From contig NZ_CP083539.1 of the NCBI RefSeq assembly GCF_025144335.1, positions 2,047,501-2,111,500 of the forward strand: a stretch of DNA of 64,000 bases. Reading direction: 5' to 3'. This document shows, in pieces, positions 1 through 10,425 of this stretch. Origin of the DNA: Jannaschia sp. W003. Its GTDB lineage: Bacteria > Pseudomonadota > Alphaproteobacteria > Rhodobacterales > Rhodobacteraceae. The notes beneath the pieces were generated by a model. That model saw only the letters and a list, made by a program, of their open reading frames with translations, had not been told where the DNA came from and ran no database searches. Positions within the stretch are counted from its first letter, which is position 1. The number at the start of each line of letters is the position of its first letter. Both the position numbers and the translations under genes were made by a program.

Positions 1-1353
<1,353 letters not shown>

Positions 1354-1384
1354 CCGCCGGGGCCGCAAGGCGATGGGCATGCGC

Positions 1385-1400
1385 TTAAGCCTCGGTTAAC
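1385..1400 (+). promoter_or_regulatory. CtrA-type binding site upstream of cckA
   Basis: The bases read TTAA, seven bases, TTAAC: a perfect match to the full CtrA consensus TTAA-N7-TTAAC. It lies 37 bp before the cckA start, in the 84-bp gap after the rsmB-like gene. TTAA is very rare here: I found only about four in the window. Because CckA feeds phosphate to CtrA, a CtrA site in front of cckA suggests feedback control. The match is seen; the function is inferred. Confidence 0.7.
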
Positions 1401-1437
1401 GATTCGCCGTGTAGGGCGGTGGGAACCGGCGTCGGAG

Positions 1438-4095
1438 GTGAGCTTGCTCGACTTGCAGCTAGACACGCGGGATGCCGTGCCCGGGGCCGGCGGGGCGCGC
1501 ACGTCCGGCCTGCGCGGGCGTCACCTGCTCGCCGTGGCGGCCCTCGCCGCGGTGGCCGCCATGCTCGCCCCCGACATGGCCGTCCGTGTCGCGGCCGGTG
1601 CCGTCGCCGCGGCGCTGATCCTCCTCGCCGGCGGCCTGCGCATCGCCGCCCTGCTGCGCGCCCGGCGCGAGCGGCGGCGCCTCGACGACATCATGGTCTT
1701 CGTGGAGCACGACGCCGCGCCCGCCTTCTGCACCGATGCCTTCGGCGCCGTGGTGCTGCAGAACCGCGCCGCCGCCGACCGGTTCGGCGCCGCGCGGGGC
1801 GACGCCCTCAGCCGCGTGTTCGAGCCGCTGTTCGCCAACCCCGACGCCGTGGTCCACCGCGTGCGCGAGGGGCTGCGCCGCGACGGGCGCGCCCGCGAGG
1901 ACGTGGTCACGCGGCGCGGCCACGTGCGCGTCTCGGCCGGGGCGATCCCGGGCGGCGAGCTTTGGCGCGTCGAGGACATGGCCGACCGCCCCGCGCGCAC
2001 GGGCGACGGCATCGGCCTGCCCATGCTCACCGCCAGCGCCAGCGGCACCATCCTCTACATGAACGAGACCCTGCGCCGGGCCATCGGCCGCCGCGCCAAG
2101 CGCCTAGAGGACGTGTTCGAGGATCTGCCCCTGCGCGACGGCGGCATCCACGCGATGCGCGCCGAGGGCGGCGCCCGCCCGGTCCGGATCGCCGCATCGC
2201 GGCCCGTGGCGGACCGCCGCGAAATCTTCGTTCTTCCCGTCGAGGAGGGCGTCGCGCAGCGCGAGAAGGCGGGCGTGGAGACGGTGCTCGACCAGCTTCC
2301 CATCGCTCTCGTGCACATCGACGAGAAGGGGCACGTCGTTTCTGCGAACCGCCTCGCGCTGCGGCTCCTGCCGCGCTCCACCGAGGGCAATCCGCCGCTG
2401 GCCGCCCTGGTCGAGGGGTTGGGGCGGTCGGTCAGCGAATGGGTCGCCGACGGCGCCGAGGGCCGCGGCCTCTACCGCCCGGAGGTGGTGCGCGTGACCG
2501 GCGCGGGCGAGGCGTACCTGCAGATCACCCTCGGCCGGCCGCTCCAGTCCGGCGACCGGGGCCTCATCGCGTTCCTCAACGACGCGACCGAGCTGAAGTC
2601 CATCGAGGCGCAGTTCGTTCAGAGTCAGAAGATGCAGGCCATCGGCCAGCTCGCCGGCGGCGTGGCGCACGACTTCAACAACCTGCTGACCGCGATCTCG
2701 GGCCATTGCGACCTCCTGCTTCTGCGCCGGGGCGACGACGATCCGGACTTTGCGGACCTCAGCCAGATCAACCAGAACGCCAACCGCGCCGCGGCGCTGG
2801 TGGGGCAGCTGCTAGCCTTCTCGCGCAAGCAGACGCTCAAGATGCAGCAGCTCGACCTGCGCGACACGCTCGGCGACATGACCCACCTCCTGAACCGCCT
2901 CCTCGGCGAGCGGGTGCGCCTTGTGGTCAGCCACGACCCGGCCCTGATCCCGATCCGAGGCGACCGCCGGCAGCTCGAGCAGGTGGTGATGAACCTCGTG
3001 GTGAACGCGCGCGACGCCATGCCCGAGGGCGGCGAGGTGCGCATCGCCACCGAATGCCGCTACCTCGAATCCGGCATGACCCGCGACCGTGTGACCATCC
3101 CACCGGGCCAGTACGTGGTGGTCTCGGTCTCGGACGGCGGCGCCGGCATCGAGCCCGAGAAGATCGGCCGCATCTTCGAGCCCTTCTTCACCACGAAGCG
3201 CCCCGGCGAGGGCACGGGCCTCGGCCTCTCCATGGCCTACGGCATCATGAAGCAGTCGGGCGGCTACATCTTCGCCGACAGCACCCCGGGCGAAGGGGCG
3301 ACGTTCAGCCTCTACTTCCCGGCGGGCCGCGACGCGGTGGCGCCGTTCCCCGCGGAGGTCGCGATCCCGGAGGACGAGCCCGCCGCGGACTTCGCCGCCC
3401 CCGCGCCGCGCCCGGTCGCAGGCCTGCCCTCAGCCCCCGACCTCCCGCCGGAGGAGGGCCGCGACGGCGCAGCAACCGATGACCGCGAGGAAACCGGCCG
3501 GCCCGTTGCCGAGGATGGCGACACGCCCGTCGACCTGGATCGGGTGATCGCCGCCACCGTCGATCTGGGCGAGGCATCCGTTGCGGACCCGACCAGCGAC
3601 GGCGACGAGATGCCGTGCCGCCTCGACGTGGGCGACGACGGTGACGCGCCCGTCCGGGAGATACCCGCGCCCGCGTCACATCCCTCGGATCACTCGCCCG
3701 CCGCGCCCTCCGGCTGCACCGTACTGCTCGTGGAGGACGAGGCGCCCGTCCGGGCCTTCGCGTCGCGCGCGCTGCGGCTCAAGGGCTACCGGGTGCTCGA
3801 GGCGTCCTGCGCCGAGGACGCGCTCGCGCGGCTCGACGACGAGACGCTCGACGTGGACCTCTTCGTCACCGACGTGATGATGCCGGGCCTCGACGGGCCG
3901 ACCTGGGTGCGCCGCGCGCGCGAGCGGCGGCCCGACGTCTGGACCATCTTCGTGTCCGGCTACACCCAGGACACCATGTCCGAGACGGCGGCGCCGGTGC
4001 CGAACTCCTACTTCCTGCCCAAGCCCTTCTCGCTCGCAGAGCTGACCCGCACGGTGCAGAAGGCGGTGGGCGAGGGGACGCGCCGGGCGGGTTGA
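1438..4095 (+). CDS. cckA: Hybrid sensor histidine kinase CckA
   Basis: An 885-residue membrane hybrid kinase, the bifunctional kinase/phosphatase that feeds the ChpT-CtrA phosphorelay. Two hydrophobic segments lie near residues 25-70, followed by PAS-like sensor segments to about 395. The dimerisation helix has AHDFNNLL with phospho-accepting His411, typical of CckA. The ATPase domain shows N-box NLVVNARDAMP, SDGGAGI and GTGLGLSMAYG. A C-terminal receiver has LLVEDE, phospho-acceptor Asp812 (VTDVMMPG) and Lys862 (PKPF). Unusually, about 125 Pro/Ala/Asp/Glu-rich residues (roughly 632-758) separate ATPase and receiver. The start is GTG 1438; TTG 1444, better spaced (5 nt) from GGAGG at 1434-1438, is a real alternative. 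Confidence 0.92.
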   Translation: MSLLDLQLDTRDAVPGAGGARTSGLRGRHLLAVAALAAVAAMLAPDMAVRVAAGAVAAALILLAGGLRIAALLRARRERRRLDDIMVFVEHDAAPAFCTDAFGAVVLQNRAAADRFGAARGDALSRVFEPLFANPDAVVHRVREGLRRDGRAREDVVTRRGHVRVSAGAIPGGELWRVEDMADRPARTGDGIGLPMLTASASGTILYMNETLRRAIGRRAKRLEDVFEDLPLRDGGIHAMRAEGGARPVRIAASRPVADRREIFVLPVEEGVAQREKAGVETVLDQLPIALVHIDEKGHVVSANRLALRLLPRSTEGNPPLAALVEGLGRSVSEWVADGAEGRGLYRPEVVRVTGAGEAYLQITLGRPLQSGDRGLIAFLNDATELKSIEAQFVQSQKMQAIGQLAGGVAHDFNNLLTAISGHCDLLLLRRGDDDPDFADLSQINQNANRAAALVGQLLAFSRKQTLKMQQLDLRDTLGDMTHLLNRLLGERVRLVVSHDPALIPIRGDRRQLEQVVMNLVVNARDAMPEGGEVRIATECRYLESGMTRDRVTIPPGQYVVVSVSDGGAGIEPEKIGRIFEPFFTTKRPGEGTGLGLSMAYGIMKQSGGYIFADSTPGEGATFSLYFPAGRDAVAPFPAEVAIPEDEPAADFAAPAPRPVAGLPSAPDLPPEEGRDGAATDDREETGRPVAEDGDTPVDLDRVIAATVDLGEASVADPTSDGDEMPCRLDVGDDGDAPVREIPAPASHPSDHSPAAPSGCTVLLVEDEAPVRAFASRALRLKGYRVLEASCAEDALARLDDETLDVDLFVTDVMMPGLDGPTWVRRARERRPDVWTIFVSGYTQDTMSETAAPVPNSYFLPKPFSLAELTRTVQKAVGEGTRRAG

Positions 4096-4105
4096 GCCGT
4101 GATCC

Positions 4106-4684
4106 TCAGCCCGCCCCGTCCCACAGCGCGAACTCCTCGGCGCGCTCGCGCCGCAGCCGCGCATTCAGGGCGGGGGACAGCGCGGCCTCTGCCTCGGGCG
4201 AGACGTTCAGCCGGTCCGGCGCGACCTCCAGCCCGAGCCGCGCGTTCAGGAAGGCGAGGGCCGCGTCGAAGCGCTCGTAGCGGAACAGGTGATCCACGCC
4301 GCCCCGCAGGAACCGCGACTGTTGGCCCACGTCAGCGTGCGGGGGCGGCGCGTCCGAAAGCCAGCCCTCCACGAACGGGTCGAACCCAACCCCCTCGGTC
4401 GAGTTCGGCTGCCCCCGCAGCCCCTCTCGGGCACGATAACGCCACCAGCTGCCCAGCCAGTCCACCGGCTCGCGCACCAGCGCCATCGTCTCCAGGGGCC
4501 GTTTGCCCCGGCGCTCGAACACCGGCGCGAGGCTCTGGCGCCACTTCGCCGGTCCCATGTGCTTGAGCCCGGGCGGGTTGTGGATCGCGGCGTCGGCATG
4601 CGGGCCGAAGGCCGCCTCCAGCGCCGTGGTGCCCGTCTTGGGCATCGACAGCAGCACCAGCCGCGCCTTCCAGAAGATGAGCAA
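4106..4684 (-). CDS. Sulfotransferase-family protein
   Basis: A 192-residue protein with the PAPS 5'-phosphosulfate loop PKTGTTALEAAF at residues 15-26 and a 3'-phosphate-binding-like segment ALVREPVDWLGSWW near residues 68-81. These mark a P-loop sulfotransferase fold; many bacterial members of this size have no known substrate. The reading frame is closed by a stop just upstream, so the start is taken as TTG at 4684; an ATG at the PKTGTT motif would remove the first strand of the fold. It converges with cckA (10-bp gap) and diverges from recA. A second gene of the same superfamily is at 34068. Confidence 0.75.
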   Translation of the reverse strand: MLIFWKARLVLLSMPKTGTTALEAAFGPHADAAIHNPPGLKHMGPAKWRQSLAPVFERRGKRPLETMALVREPVDWLGSWWRYRAREGLRGQPNSTEGVGFDPFVEGWLSDAPPPHADVGQQSRFLRGGVDHLFRYERFDAALAFLNARLGLEVAPDRLNVSPEAEAALSPALNARLRRERAEEFALWDGAG

Positions 4685-4696
4685 GATGCCGCCCCG

Positions 4697-4712
4697 CTAA
4701 CCGAAAATTAAC
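4697..4712 (+). promoter_or_regulatory. Near-consensus CtrA site in the recA upstream region
   Basis: The bases read CTAA, seven bases, TTAAC, one mismatch from TTAA-N7-TTAAC. The site lies between the divergent sulfotransferase-like gene (start 4684) and recA, about 35 bp upstream of the proposed recA -35. With a single mismatch it could be chance, but TTAA is very rare in this DNA. Confidence 0.4.
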
Positions 4713-4745
4713 GCCCCTTCGGCCACCCTCGGGGGGCCGGGAACC

Positions 4746-4774
4746 TTGCAAATGTTCTCCATTCGTACCATATC
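4746..4774 (+). promoter_or_regulatory. Probable recA promoter
   Basis: TTGCAA at 4746-4751 and CATATC at 4769-4774, separated by 17 bp, fit a sigma-70-type -35/-10 pair. Transcription would start near 4781, about 67 bp before the recA ATG. An SOS box lies just downstream and a weaker one between the two hexamers, which supports this placement. Confidence 0.5.
4754..4768 (+). promoter_or_regulatory. Imperfect SOS box between -35 and -10
   Basis: GTTC, seven bases, GTAC: one mismatch from the direct-repeat GTTC-N7-GTTC form of the alphaproteobacterial LexA site, in the opposite orientation to the perfect box 30 bp downstream. Its location inside the promoter spacer is where a repressor would act. 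Confidence 0.4.
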
Positions 4775-4783
4775 TGAAGAACA

Positions 4784-4798
4784 GAACGGGACAAGAAC
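4784..4798 (+). promoter_or_regulatory. SOS box (LexA site) of recA
   Basis: GAAC, seven bases, GAAC: a perfect alphaproteobacterial LexA direct repeat, placed at about +4 to +18 of the predicted recA transcript. LexA bound here would block recA transcription until DNA damage. Confidence 0.85.
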
Positions 4799-4847
4799 GA
4801 AACCGACGTTGCCGCCCTTGCGGCAGCATGCAACAAGGGCCGAAACC

Positions 4848-5945
4848 ATGGCAACGGCGAACCTACTCGACATGGGCGACAAGCGCGCAGACGACAAGAA
4901 GGCTGCGGCGAAGTCCGCGGAGAAGCAGAAGGCGCTCGACAGCGCCCTCGCTCAGATCGAACGCCAGTTCGGCAAGGGCTCGATCATGAAGCTGGGGGTC
5001 GACAACCCTCTGCAGGACATCGAGTCGACCTCGACCGGCTCGCTCGGCCTCGACATCGCGCTCGGGATCGGCGGCCTGCCCAAGGGCCGCATCATCGAGA
5101 TCTACGGCCCCGAAAGCTCGGGCAAGACCACGCTCACGCTCCACGCCATCGCCGAGGAGCAGAAGAAGGGCGGCGTCTGCGCCTTCGTTGACGCCGAGCA
5201 CGCGCTCGATCCGCAGTACGCGCGCAAGCTGGGCGTCGACCTCGACGAGCTGCTGATCTCGCAGCCCGACACCGGCGAGCAGGCGCTCGAGATCACCGAC
5301 ACGCTGGTGCGCTCCGGCGCGGTCAGCATGGTGGTGGTCGACTCGGTCGCGGCCCTGACCCCGAAGTCCGAGCTGGAAGGCGACATGGGCGACAGCTCGG
5401 TCGGCGTCCACGCCCGCCTCATGAGCCAGGCGATGCGCAAGCTGACCGGCTCGATCAGCCGCTCGAAGTGCATGGTCATCTTCATCAACCAGATCCGGAT
5501 GAAGATCGGCGTGATGTTCGGCTCGCCCGAGACGACCACGGGCGGCAACGCGCTGAAGTTCTACTCCTCGGTGCGTCTCGACATCCGCCGCATCGGCGCC
5601 ATCAAGGACCGCGACGAGGTGGTGGGCAACCAGACCCGCGTGAAGGTGGTCAAGAACAAGGTCGCGCCCCCGTTCAAGCAGGTCGAGTTCGACATCATGT
5701 ACGGCGAGGGCATCTCCAAGACCGGCGAGCTGCTGGACCTCGGCGTCAAGGCCGGCGTGGTCGAGAAGTCGGGGGCCTGGTTCTCCTACGGCGACGAGCG
5801 CATCGGCCAGGGCCGCGAGAACGCCAAGACGTTCCTCAAGGAGAACCGGCACATCGCCGACGACATCGAGGACAAGATCCGGGCCGCCCACGGCCTCGAC
5901 TTCCAGATGACGAAGTCCGAGAAGGACGAGATCCTCGACGAGTGA
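4848..5945 (+). CDS. recA: Recombinase RecA
   Basis: A 365-residue RecA, the ATP-dependent strand-exchange protein of homologous recombination and co-protease for LexA cleavage. Walker A is GPESSGKTT at residues 87-95, followed by the conserved blocks [18 protein letters not shown] and [13 protein letters not shown]. The start ATG 4848 (MATANLLD) follows AAGGG; the frame stays open upstream to 4746, but that stretch holds the promoter and SOS boxes. The lysine/alanine-rich first ~45 residues make the N-terminus longer than in E. coli RecA. A strong UUCG-capped terminator follows at 5967, so recA is likely monocistronic and SOS-controlled. Confidence 0.97.
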   Translation: MATANLLDMGDKRADDKKAAAKSAEKQKALDSALAQIERQFGKGSIMKLGVDNPLQDIESTSTGSLGLDIALGIGGLPKGRIIEIYGPESSGKTTLTLHAIAEEQKKGGVCAFVDAEHALDPQYARKLGVDLDELLISQPDTGEQALEITDTLVRSGAVSMVVVDSVAALTPKSELEGDMGDSSVGVHARLMSQAMRKLTGSISRSKCMVIFINQIRMKIGVMFGSPETTTGGNALKFYSSVRLDIRRIGAIKDRDEVVGNQTRVKVVKNKVAPPFKQVEFDIMYGEGISKTGELLDLGVKAGVVEKSGAWFSYGDERIGQGRENAKTFLKENRHIADDIEDKIRAAHGLDFQMTKSEKDEILDE

Positions 5946-5966
5946 TCGCGTCCCATGGGACGACCA

Positions 5967-5994
5967 AAGGGGGCTGCCTTCGGGCGGCCCCCTT
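5967..5994 (+). terminator. Strong intrinsic terminator after recA
   Basis: A 12-bp stem (5967-5978 with 5983-5994, one G-U pair) is capped by a TTCG tetraloop, 21 bp after the recA stop. No long T run follows, but the stem is very stable. Confidence 0.8.
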
Positions 5995-6077
5995 CGCGTT
6001 CGGGGGCCTTCCGCCCGCGGTGGACAGCCCCCACGCCCCCCGCTAGACCCGCGCGCGCACCTCCGGAGACGCGCCCC

Positions 6078-8726
6078 ATGCCCAGCCTGAACGACATCCG
6101 CTCGACCTTCCTCGGATACTTCGAGCGGCAGGGCCACGCCGTGGTGGACAGCTCGCCCCTGGTGCCCCGCAACGACCCCACGCTGATGTTCACGAACTCC
6201 GGCATGGTGCAGTTCAAGAACGTCTTCACCGGCGTCGAGAGCCGGCCCTACGACCGCGCGACCACCTCCCAGAAGTGCGTGCGTGCGGGCGGCAAGCACA
6301 ACGACCTCGACAACGTCGGCTACACCGCGCGCCACCACACCTTCTTCGAGATGCTCGGCAACTTCAGCTTCGGCGACTACTTCAAATCCGACGCGATCCC
6401 CTTCGCCTGGGAGCTGATCACCAAGGAGTTCGGCATCGACCCGAGCCGCCTGCTCGTCACGGTCTACCACACCGACGACGAGGCCGCCGCGATCTGGAAG
6501 AAGGCTGCCGGCCTGCCCGACGAGCGCATCATCCGCATCGCGTCCGACGACAACTTCTGGCGCATGGGGCCCACGGGGCCCTGCGGCCCCTGCACCGAGA
6601 TCTTCTACGATCACGGCGACCACATCCCCGGCGGCCCCCCGGGCTCCCCGGACGAGGACGGCGACCGGTTCATCGAGATCTGGAACCTCGTGTTCATGCA
6701 GAACGAGCAGTTCGCGGACGGCACCATGCGCCCGCTCGACATGCAGTCCATCGACACCGGCATGGGGCTGGAGCGGATCGGCGCGCTGCTGCAGGGCAAG
6801 CACGACAACTACGACACCGACCTGATGCGCGCGCTGATCGAGGCGTCGGCCCACGCCACCTCGACCGACCCCGACGGGCCGGACCGGATGCACCACCGGG
6901 TGATCGCCGACCACCTGCGCTCCACGTCGTTCCTGATCGCCGACGGGGTGATGCCGTCGAACGAGGGCCGCGGCTACGTGCTGCGCCGGATCATCCGCCG
7001 CGCCGTGCGCCACGCCCACCAGGCCGGCGCGCAGGACCCGCTGATGCACCGGCTGGTACCGGCGCTCGTGCGCGAGATGGGGCAGGCCTACCCCGAGCTG
7101 CGCCGCGCCGAGGCGCTGGTCGAGGAGACCCTGCGCGGCGAGGAAGAGCGGTTCCGCCGCACCCTCGACCGCGGCCTGCGGCTCCTGGACGACGAGCTGG
7201 CCAAGCTCCCCGGCGGTGCGGCGCTGCCGGGCGACGCGGCGTTCCGGCTCTACGACACCCACGGCTTCCCCCTGGACCTGACCGCCGACGCGCTGCGCGA
7301 GCAGGGCCGGACGGTCGACACCGCCGGCTTCGATGCGGCGATGGAGGAGCAGCGCGCGCGGGCGCGGGCGGCGTGGTCCGGCTCGGGCGAGACGGCGGAT
7401 GCGGCCGTGTGGTTCGAGATCGCCGACGCGCTGGGGACCACCGAGTTCCTCGGCTACGACGACGAGACCGCCGAGGGGCAGGTGCAGGCCCTCGTGCGCG
7501 ACGGCGCGCGCGTGGACGCGGCGAAGGCGGGCGAAAGCGTCGGGCTGGTCGCGAACCAGACGCCGTTCTACGCCGAGGCGGGCGGGCAGGTGGGCGACAC
7601 CGGCACGGTGCGCACCGACACCGGCCGCGCCCGCGTCACCGACACTCGCAAGGTGGCCGGCGTGTTCGTCCACATGTGCGAGGTCGAGGAGGGCGAGGTC
7701 CGCACCGGGCAGGCCGCCGAGCTGGCAGTCGACCGCGCGCGCCGGCAGGCGATCCGCGCCAACCACTCCGCCACGCACCTCCTGAACGAGGCGCTGCGCT
7801 CCGCCCTGGGCGCGCACGTGGTGCAGCGCGGCTCGCTCAACGCACCCGACCGCTTGCGCTTCGACTTCAGCCACGGCGAGGCGGTGCCCGCCGAGACGCT
7901 CGCCGCGGTGGAGGCGGAGGTGAACGCGATGATCCGCCAGAACGGCGGCATCTCCACCCGCATCATGACCCCCGACGACGCCCGCGCCCTGGGCGCGCAG
8001 GCGCTGTTCGGCGAGAAGTACGGCGACGAGGTGCGCGTGGTGTCGATGGGCCGGCAGGAGGGCTCGGGCAAGGGCGCGGACGGCGCGACCTACTCGATCG
8101 AGCTGTGCGGCGGTACCCACGTGCGGCGCCTCGGCGAGATCGGGGCGTTCGTGACCCTCGGGGACAGCGCCATCGCCTCGGGCGTGCGCCGCGTCGAGGC
8201 GCTGACCGGAGACGCGGCAATGCGCCACCTGCGCGCGCAGGCCGACCGGATGGGCCAGCTCGCCGGGCTGTTCCGCGCCGCGCCCGAGGAGGTGGGCGAC
8301 CGGGTCCGCGCGCTGATGGACGAGCGCAAGGCGCTCCAGGCCGAGGTCGCGCGCCTGCGCCGCGAGGCGGCCATGGGCGGCGGCGCGGACGCCCGCGAGA
8401 TCAACGGGATGCAGGCCGTCCTTCAGGTGGTCGAGGGCGTGTCCGGCAAGGACCTCGCCGCGATGATCGACGCGCAGAAGCAGGCGCTCGGCTCGGGCAT
8501 CGTGGCGCTGATCGCGGACACGGGCGGCAAGCCGGCGGTGGCCGTGGGCGTGACCAAGGACCTGACGGGCCGCATCACCGCCCCCGACCTCGTGAAGGTC
8601 GCCGTGGAAGCCTTGGGCGGGCGCGGCGGCGGCGGGCGGCCCGAGATGGCGCAGGGCGGCGGCGCGGACATCGCGCAGGCGCAGGCGGCGCTGAAGGCGG
8701 TGGAGCGCGCGATCGCGGCGGCCTGA
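6078..8726 (+). CDS. alaS: Alanyl-tRNA synthetase
   Basis: 882 residues, the usual full length. It charges tRNA-Ala in the cytosol. The aminoacylation domain is at the N-terminus ([20 protein letters not shown], then [16 protein letters not shown]). The editing domain holds its four zinc-site residues: His563 and His567 (NHSATHLL), Cys677 and His681 (CGGTH). The C-terminal Gly-rich C-Ala domain ends with [19 protein letters not shown] 6078 follows CGGAG at 6064-6068. It lies downstream of recA, separated by a terminator. Confidence 0.97.
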   Translation: MPSLNDIRSTFLGYFERQGHAVVDSSPLVPRNDPTLMFTNSGMVQFKNVFTGVESRPYDRATTSQKCVRAGGKHNDLDNVGYTARHHTFFEMLGNFSFGDYFKSDAIPFAWELITKEFGIDPSRLLVTVYHTDDEAAAIWKKAAGLPDERIIRIASDDNFWRMGPTGPCGPCTEIFYDHGDHIPGGPPGSPDEDGDRFIEIWNLVFMQNEQFADGTMRPLDMQSIDTGMGLERIGALLQGKHDNYDTDLMRALIEASAHATSTDPDGPDRMHHRVIADHLRSTSFLIADGVMPSNEGRGYVLRRIIRRAVRHAHQAGAQDPLMHRLVPALVREMGQAYPELRRAEALVEETLRGEEERFRRTLDRGLRLLDDELAKLPGGAALPGDAAFRLYDTHGFPLDLTADALREQGRTVDTAGFDAAMEEQRARARAAWSGSGETADAAVWFEIADALGTTEFLGYDDETAEGQVQALVRDGARVDAAKAGESVGLVANQTPFYAEAGGQVGDTGTVRTDTGRARVTDTRKVAGVFVHMCEVEEGEVRTGQAAELAVDRARRQAIRANHSATHLLNEALRSALGAHVVQRGSLNAPDRLRFDFSHGEAVPAETLAAVEAEVNAMIRQNGGISTRIMTPDDARALGAQALFGEKYGDEVRVVSMGRQEGSGKGADGATYSIELCGGTHVRRLGEIGAFVTLGDSAIASGVRRVEALTGDAAMRHLRAQADRMGQLAGLFRAAPEEVGDRVRALMDERKALQAEVARLRREAAMGGGADAREINGMQAVLQVVEGVSGKDLAAMIDAQKQALGSGIVALIADTGGKPAVAVGVTKDLTGRITAPDLVKVAVEALGGRGGGGRPEMAQGGGADIAQAQAALKAVERAIAAA

Positions 8727-8782
8727 CTTGTGACCGCCCCGCCGCGCCTTTAGGTGCCGTTCGACCCCTTCGGAGGAACCCC

Positions 8783-9910
8783 ATGCGCGCGGAAGTCCAA
8801 GCCAACGTCGAGAAGATCGCCCGGTCGGTGGACCTGCTCAAGCGCCGTCTCGACTGGGAGACGGCGCCGCACCGGCTGGAGGAGTTCAACGCGATGATCG
8901 AGGATCCCACCCTGTGGGACGATCCGGCCCGCGCGCAGACCCTCATGCGCGACCGCCAGCAGCTCATGGACTCCATCGAGGGCATCGAGGCGCTGGAGCG
9001 CGACACCTCCGACAACGTCGAGATGATCGAGCTCGGCGACATGGAAGGCGACAAGGAGGTGGTGGCCGAGGCCGAGGCGGCCATCGCCAAGCTGGTCGCC
9101 GTGGCGGCCGAGAAGGAGCTGGAGGCGCTGCTCGACGGCGAGGCTGACGGCAACGACACCTTCCTCGAGATCAACTCCGGCGCCGGCGGCACCGAGTCCT
9201 GCGACTGGGCCGCGATGCTCGCGCGCATGTACACCCGCTGGGCCGAGAAGCGCGGCTACGACGTGGAGCTGCAGTCCATGAGCCCCGGCGAGGAGGCGGG
9301 CATCAAGTCCGCCGCCTACAAGATCAGCGGCAAGAACGCCTACGGATGGCTCAAGAGCGAGTCGGGCGTCCACCGCCTCGTGCGCATCTCGCCCTACGAC
9401 TCGTCGGCCCGGCGCCACACCAGCTTCTGCTCGGTCTGGGTCTACCCGGTGGTCGACGACAACATCGAGATCGACGTCCAGCCGAACGACATCCGCATCG
9501 ACACCTACCGCTCCTCGGGCGCGGGCGGGCAGCACGTGAACACCACCGACTCGGCGGTGCGGATCACGCACCTGCCCACCAACATCGTGGTGACGAGCTC
9601 CGAGAAGTCCCAGCACCAGAACCGCGACATCGCCATGAAGGCGCTGAAGTCGCGCCTCTACCAGCTGGAACTCGACCGCCGGAACGCCGAGATCAACGCC
9701 GCCCACGAGGCCAAGGGCGAGGCGGGCTGGGGCAACCAGATCCGCTCCTACGTGCTGCAGCCCTACCAGATGGTGAAGGATCTGCGGACCGGCTTCGAGA
9801 CCTCGGACACGGGCGGCGTGCTCGACGGCGCCCTCGACGGCCTCATGGCCAGCGTGCTGGCCCACGACGTCGCCGGCAAGAGCCGCGCCGAGGCGGGCGC
9901 GGGCGACTAG
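8783..9910 (+). CDS. prfB: Peptide chain release factor 2
   Basis: 375 residues. RF2 releases peptides at UAA and UGA. The catalytic GGQ is at residues 248-250 ([15 protein letters not shown]). The stop-codon tripeptide region reads [14 protein letters not shown], so the classic SPF is SPY here. The gene is one unbroken frame: where E. coli has the in-frame UGA of the programmed +1 frameshift, this gene reads CTC GAC, so autoregulatory frameshifting is absent. Start ATG 8783 is preceded by CGGAGG. Its TAG overlaps the TAG of the convergent DUF2244 gene in a shared CTAG. Confidence 0.96.
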   Translation: MRAEVQANVEKIARSVDLLKRRLDWETAPHRLEEFNAMIEDPTLWDDPARAQTLMRDRQQLMDSIEGIEALERDTSDNVEMIELGDMEGDKEVVAEAEAAIAKLVAVAAEKELEALLDGEADGNDTFLEINSGAGGTESCDWAAMLARMYTRWAEKRGYDVELQSMSPGEEAGIKSAAYKISGKNAYGWLKSESGVHRLVRISPYDSSARRHTSFCSVWVYPVVDDNIEIDVQPNDIRIDTYRSSGAGGQHVNTTDSAVRITHLPTNIVVTSSEKSQHQNRDIAMKALKSRLYQLELDRRNAEINAAHEAKGEAGWGNQIRSYVLQPYQMVKDLRTGFETSDTGGVLDGALDGLMASVLAHDVAGKSRAEAGAGD

Positions 9911-10425
9911 GCCTTCGCCGCCCGCAGCCCCTCGCGCAGCACGGCTGCCAGCTCGCGCCGCTCGGAGGGGGTCAGGAACGCGCCGATCTCCACGGCCCTC
10001 GGGCCGCCTTCCAGCGTGACGTAATCCTCCACGGGGCCGCCCTCGTGGCGCAGCTCCACGCGGACCCAGTAGGGGTTCGCCTCCCACTCGCGCGCTGCCT
10101 CGTTCGCGGCCTCGCGGCGCAGGCTCGCCCGCTCGCGGGTCAGCGCGAAGGTCTCCAGGATCCGGCGGTCGCGCCACGAGCGCTTGAGCGCCAGCCACAG
10201 GATGCCCACGGCGCCCAGCGCGAAGGGCAGGATGCCCCAGAGCGCCGCCGTGCCCACCAGCGCCAGCAGCGGCAGGGAGATCACCGCCAGCGCCACGCCG
10301 ATGGCCCAGACGAAGCCCACGGGCGGCAGCGACTGGTGCGGCCACAGCGAGAGCCGCAGCACGCAAGAGGAGGCCCCGGACGATGCCGGGGCCTCCAGAC
10401 TTCTGTGCTCGACGCGGAACGGCAT
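9907..10425 (-). CDS. DUF2244 membrane protein
   Basis: 172 residues with two hydrophobic segments in the first half ([20 protein letters not shown] and [19 protein letters not shown]), then a soluble tail ending near [20 protein letters not shown]. This matches DUF2244, a small two-helix inner-membrane family common in Rhodobacterales and often found next to cytochrome oxidase genes. Its ATG overlaps the ctaD stop (TGATG), so it is translated from the ctaD message and may act in oxidase assembly; that role is inferred only from position. Confidence 0.75.
   Translation of the reverse strand: MPFRVEHRSLEAPASSGASSCVLRLSLWPHQSLPPVGFVWAIGVALAVISLPLLALVGTAALWGILPFALGAVGILWLALKRSWRDRRILETFALTRERASLRREAANEAAREWEANPYWVRVELRHEGGPVEDYVTLEGGPRAVEIGAFLTPSERRELAAVLREGLRAAKA

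Noticed and set aside
4746..4847. An N-terminal extension of RecA by 34 codons from an upstream ATG
   Set aside because: That stretch holds the promoter and both SOS boxes, and relatives begin at MATANLLD; the AAGGG before 4848 fits the shorter start.
4863..8228. A 1121-codon open frame on the minus strand opposite recA and alaS
   Set aside because: Very GC-rich DNA keeps antisense frames open. The frame runs through two highly conserved plus-strand genes, has no family motifs and an odd His/Val/Arg-rich composition.
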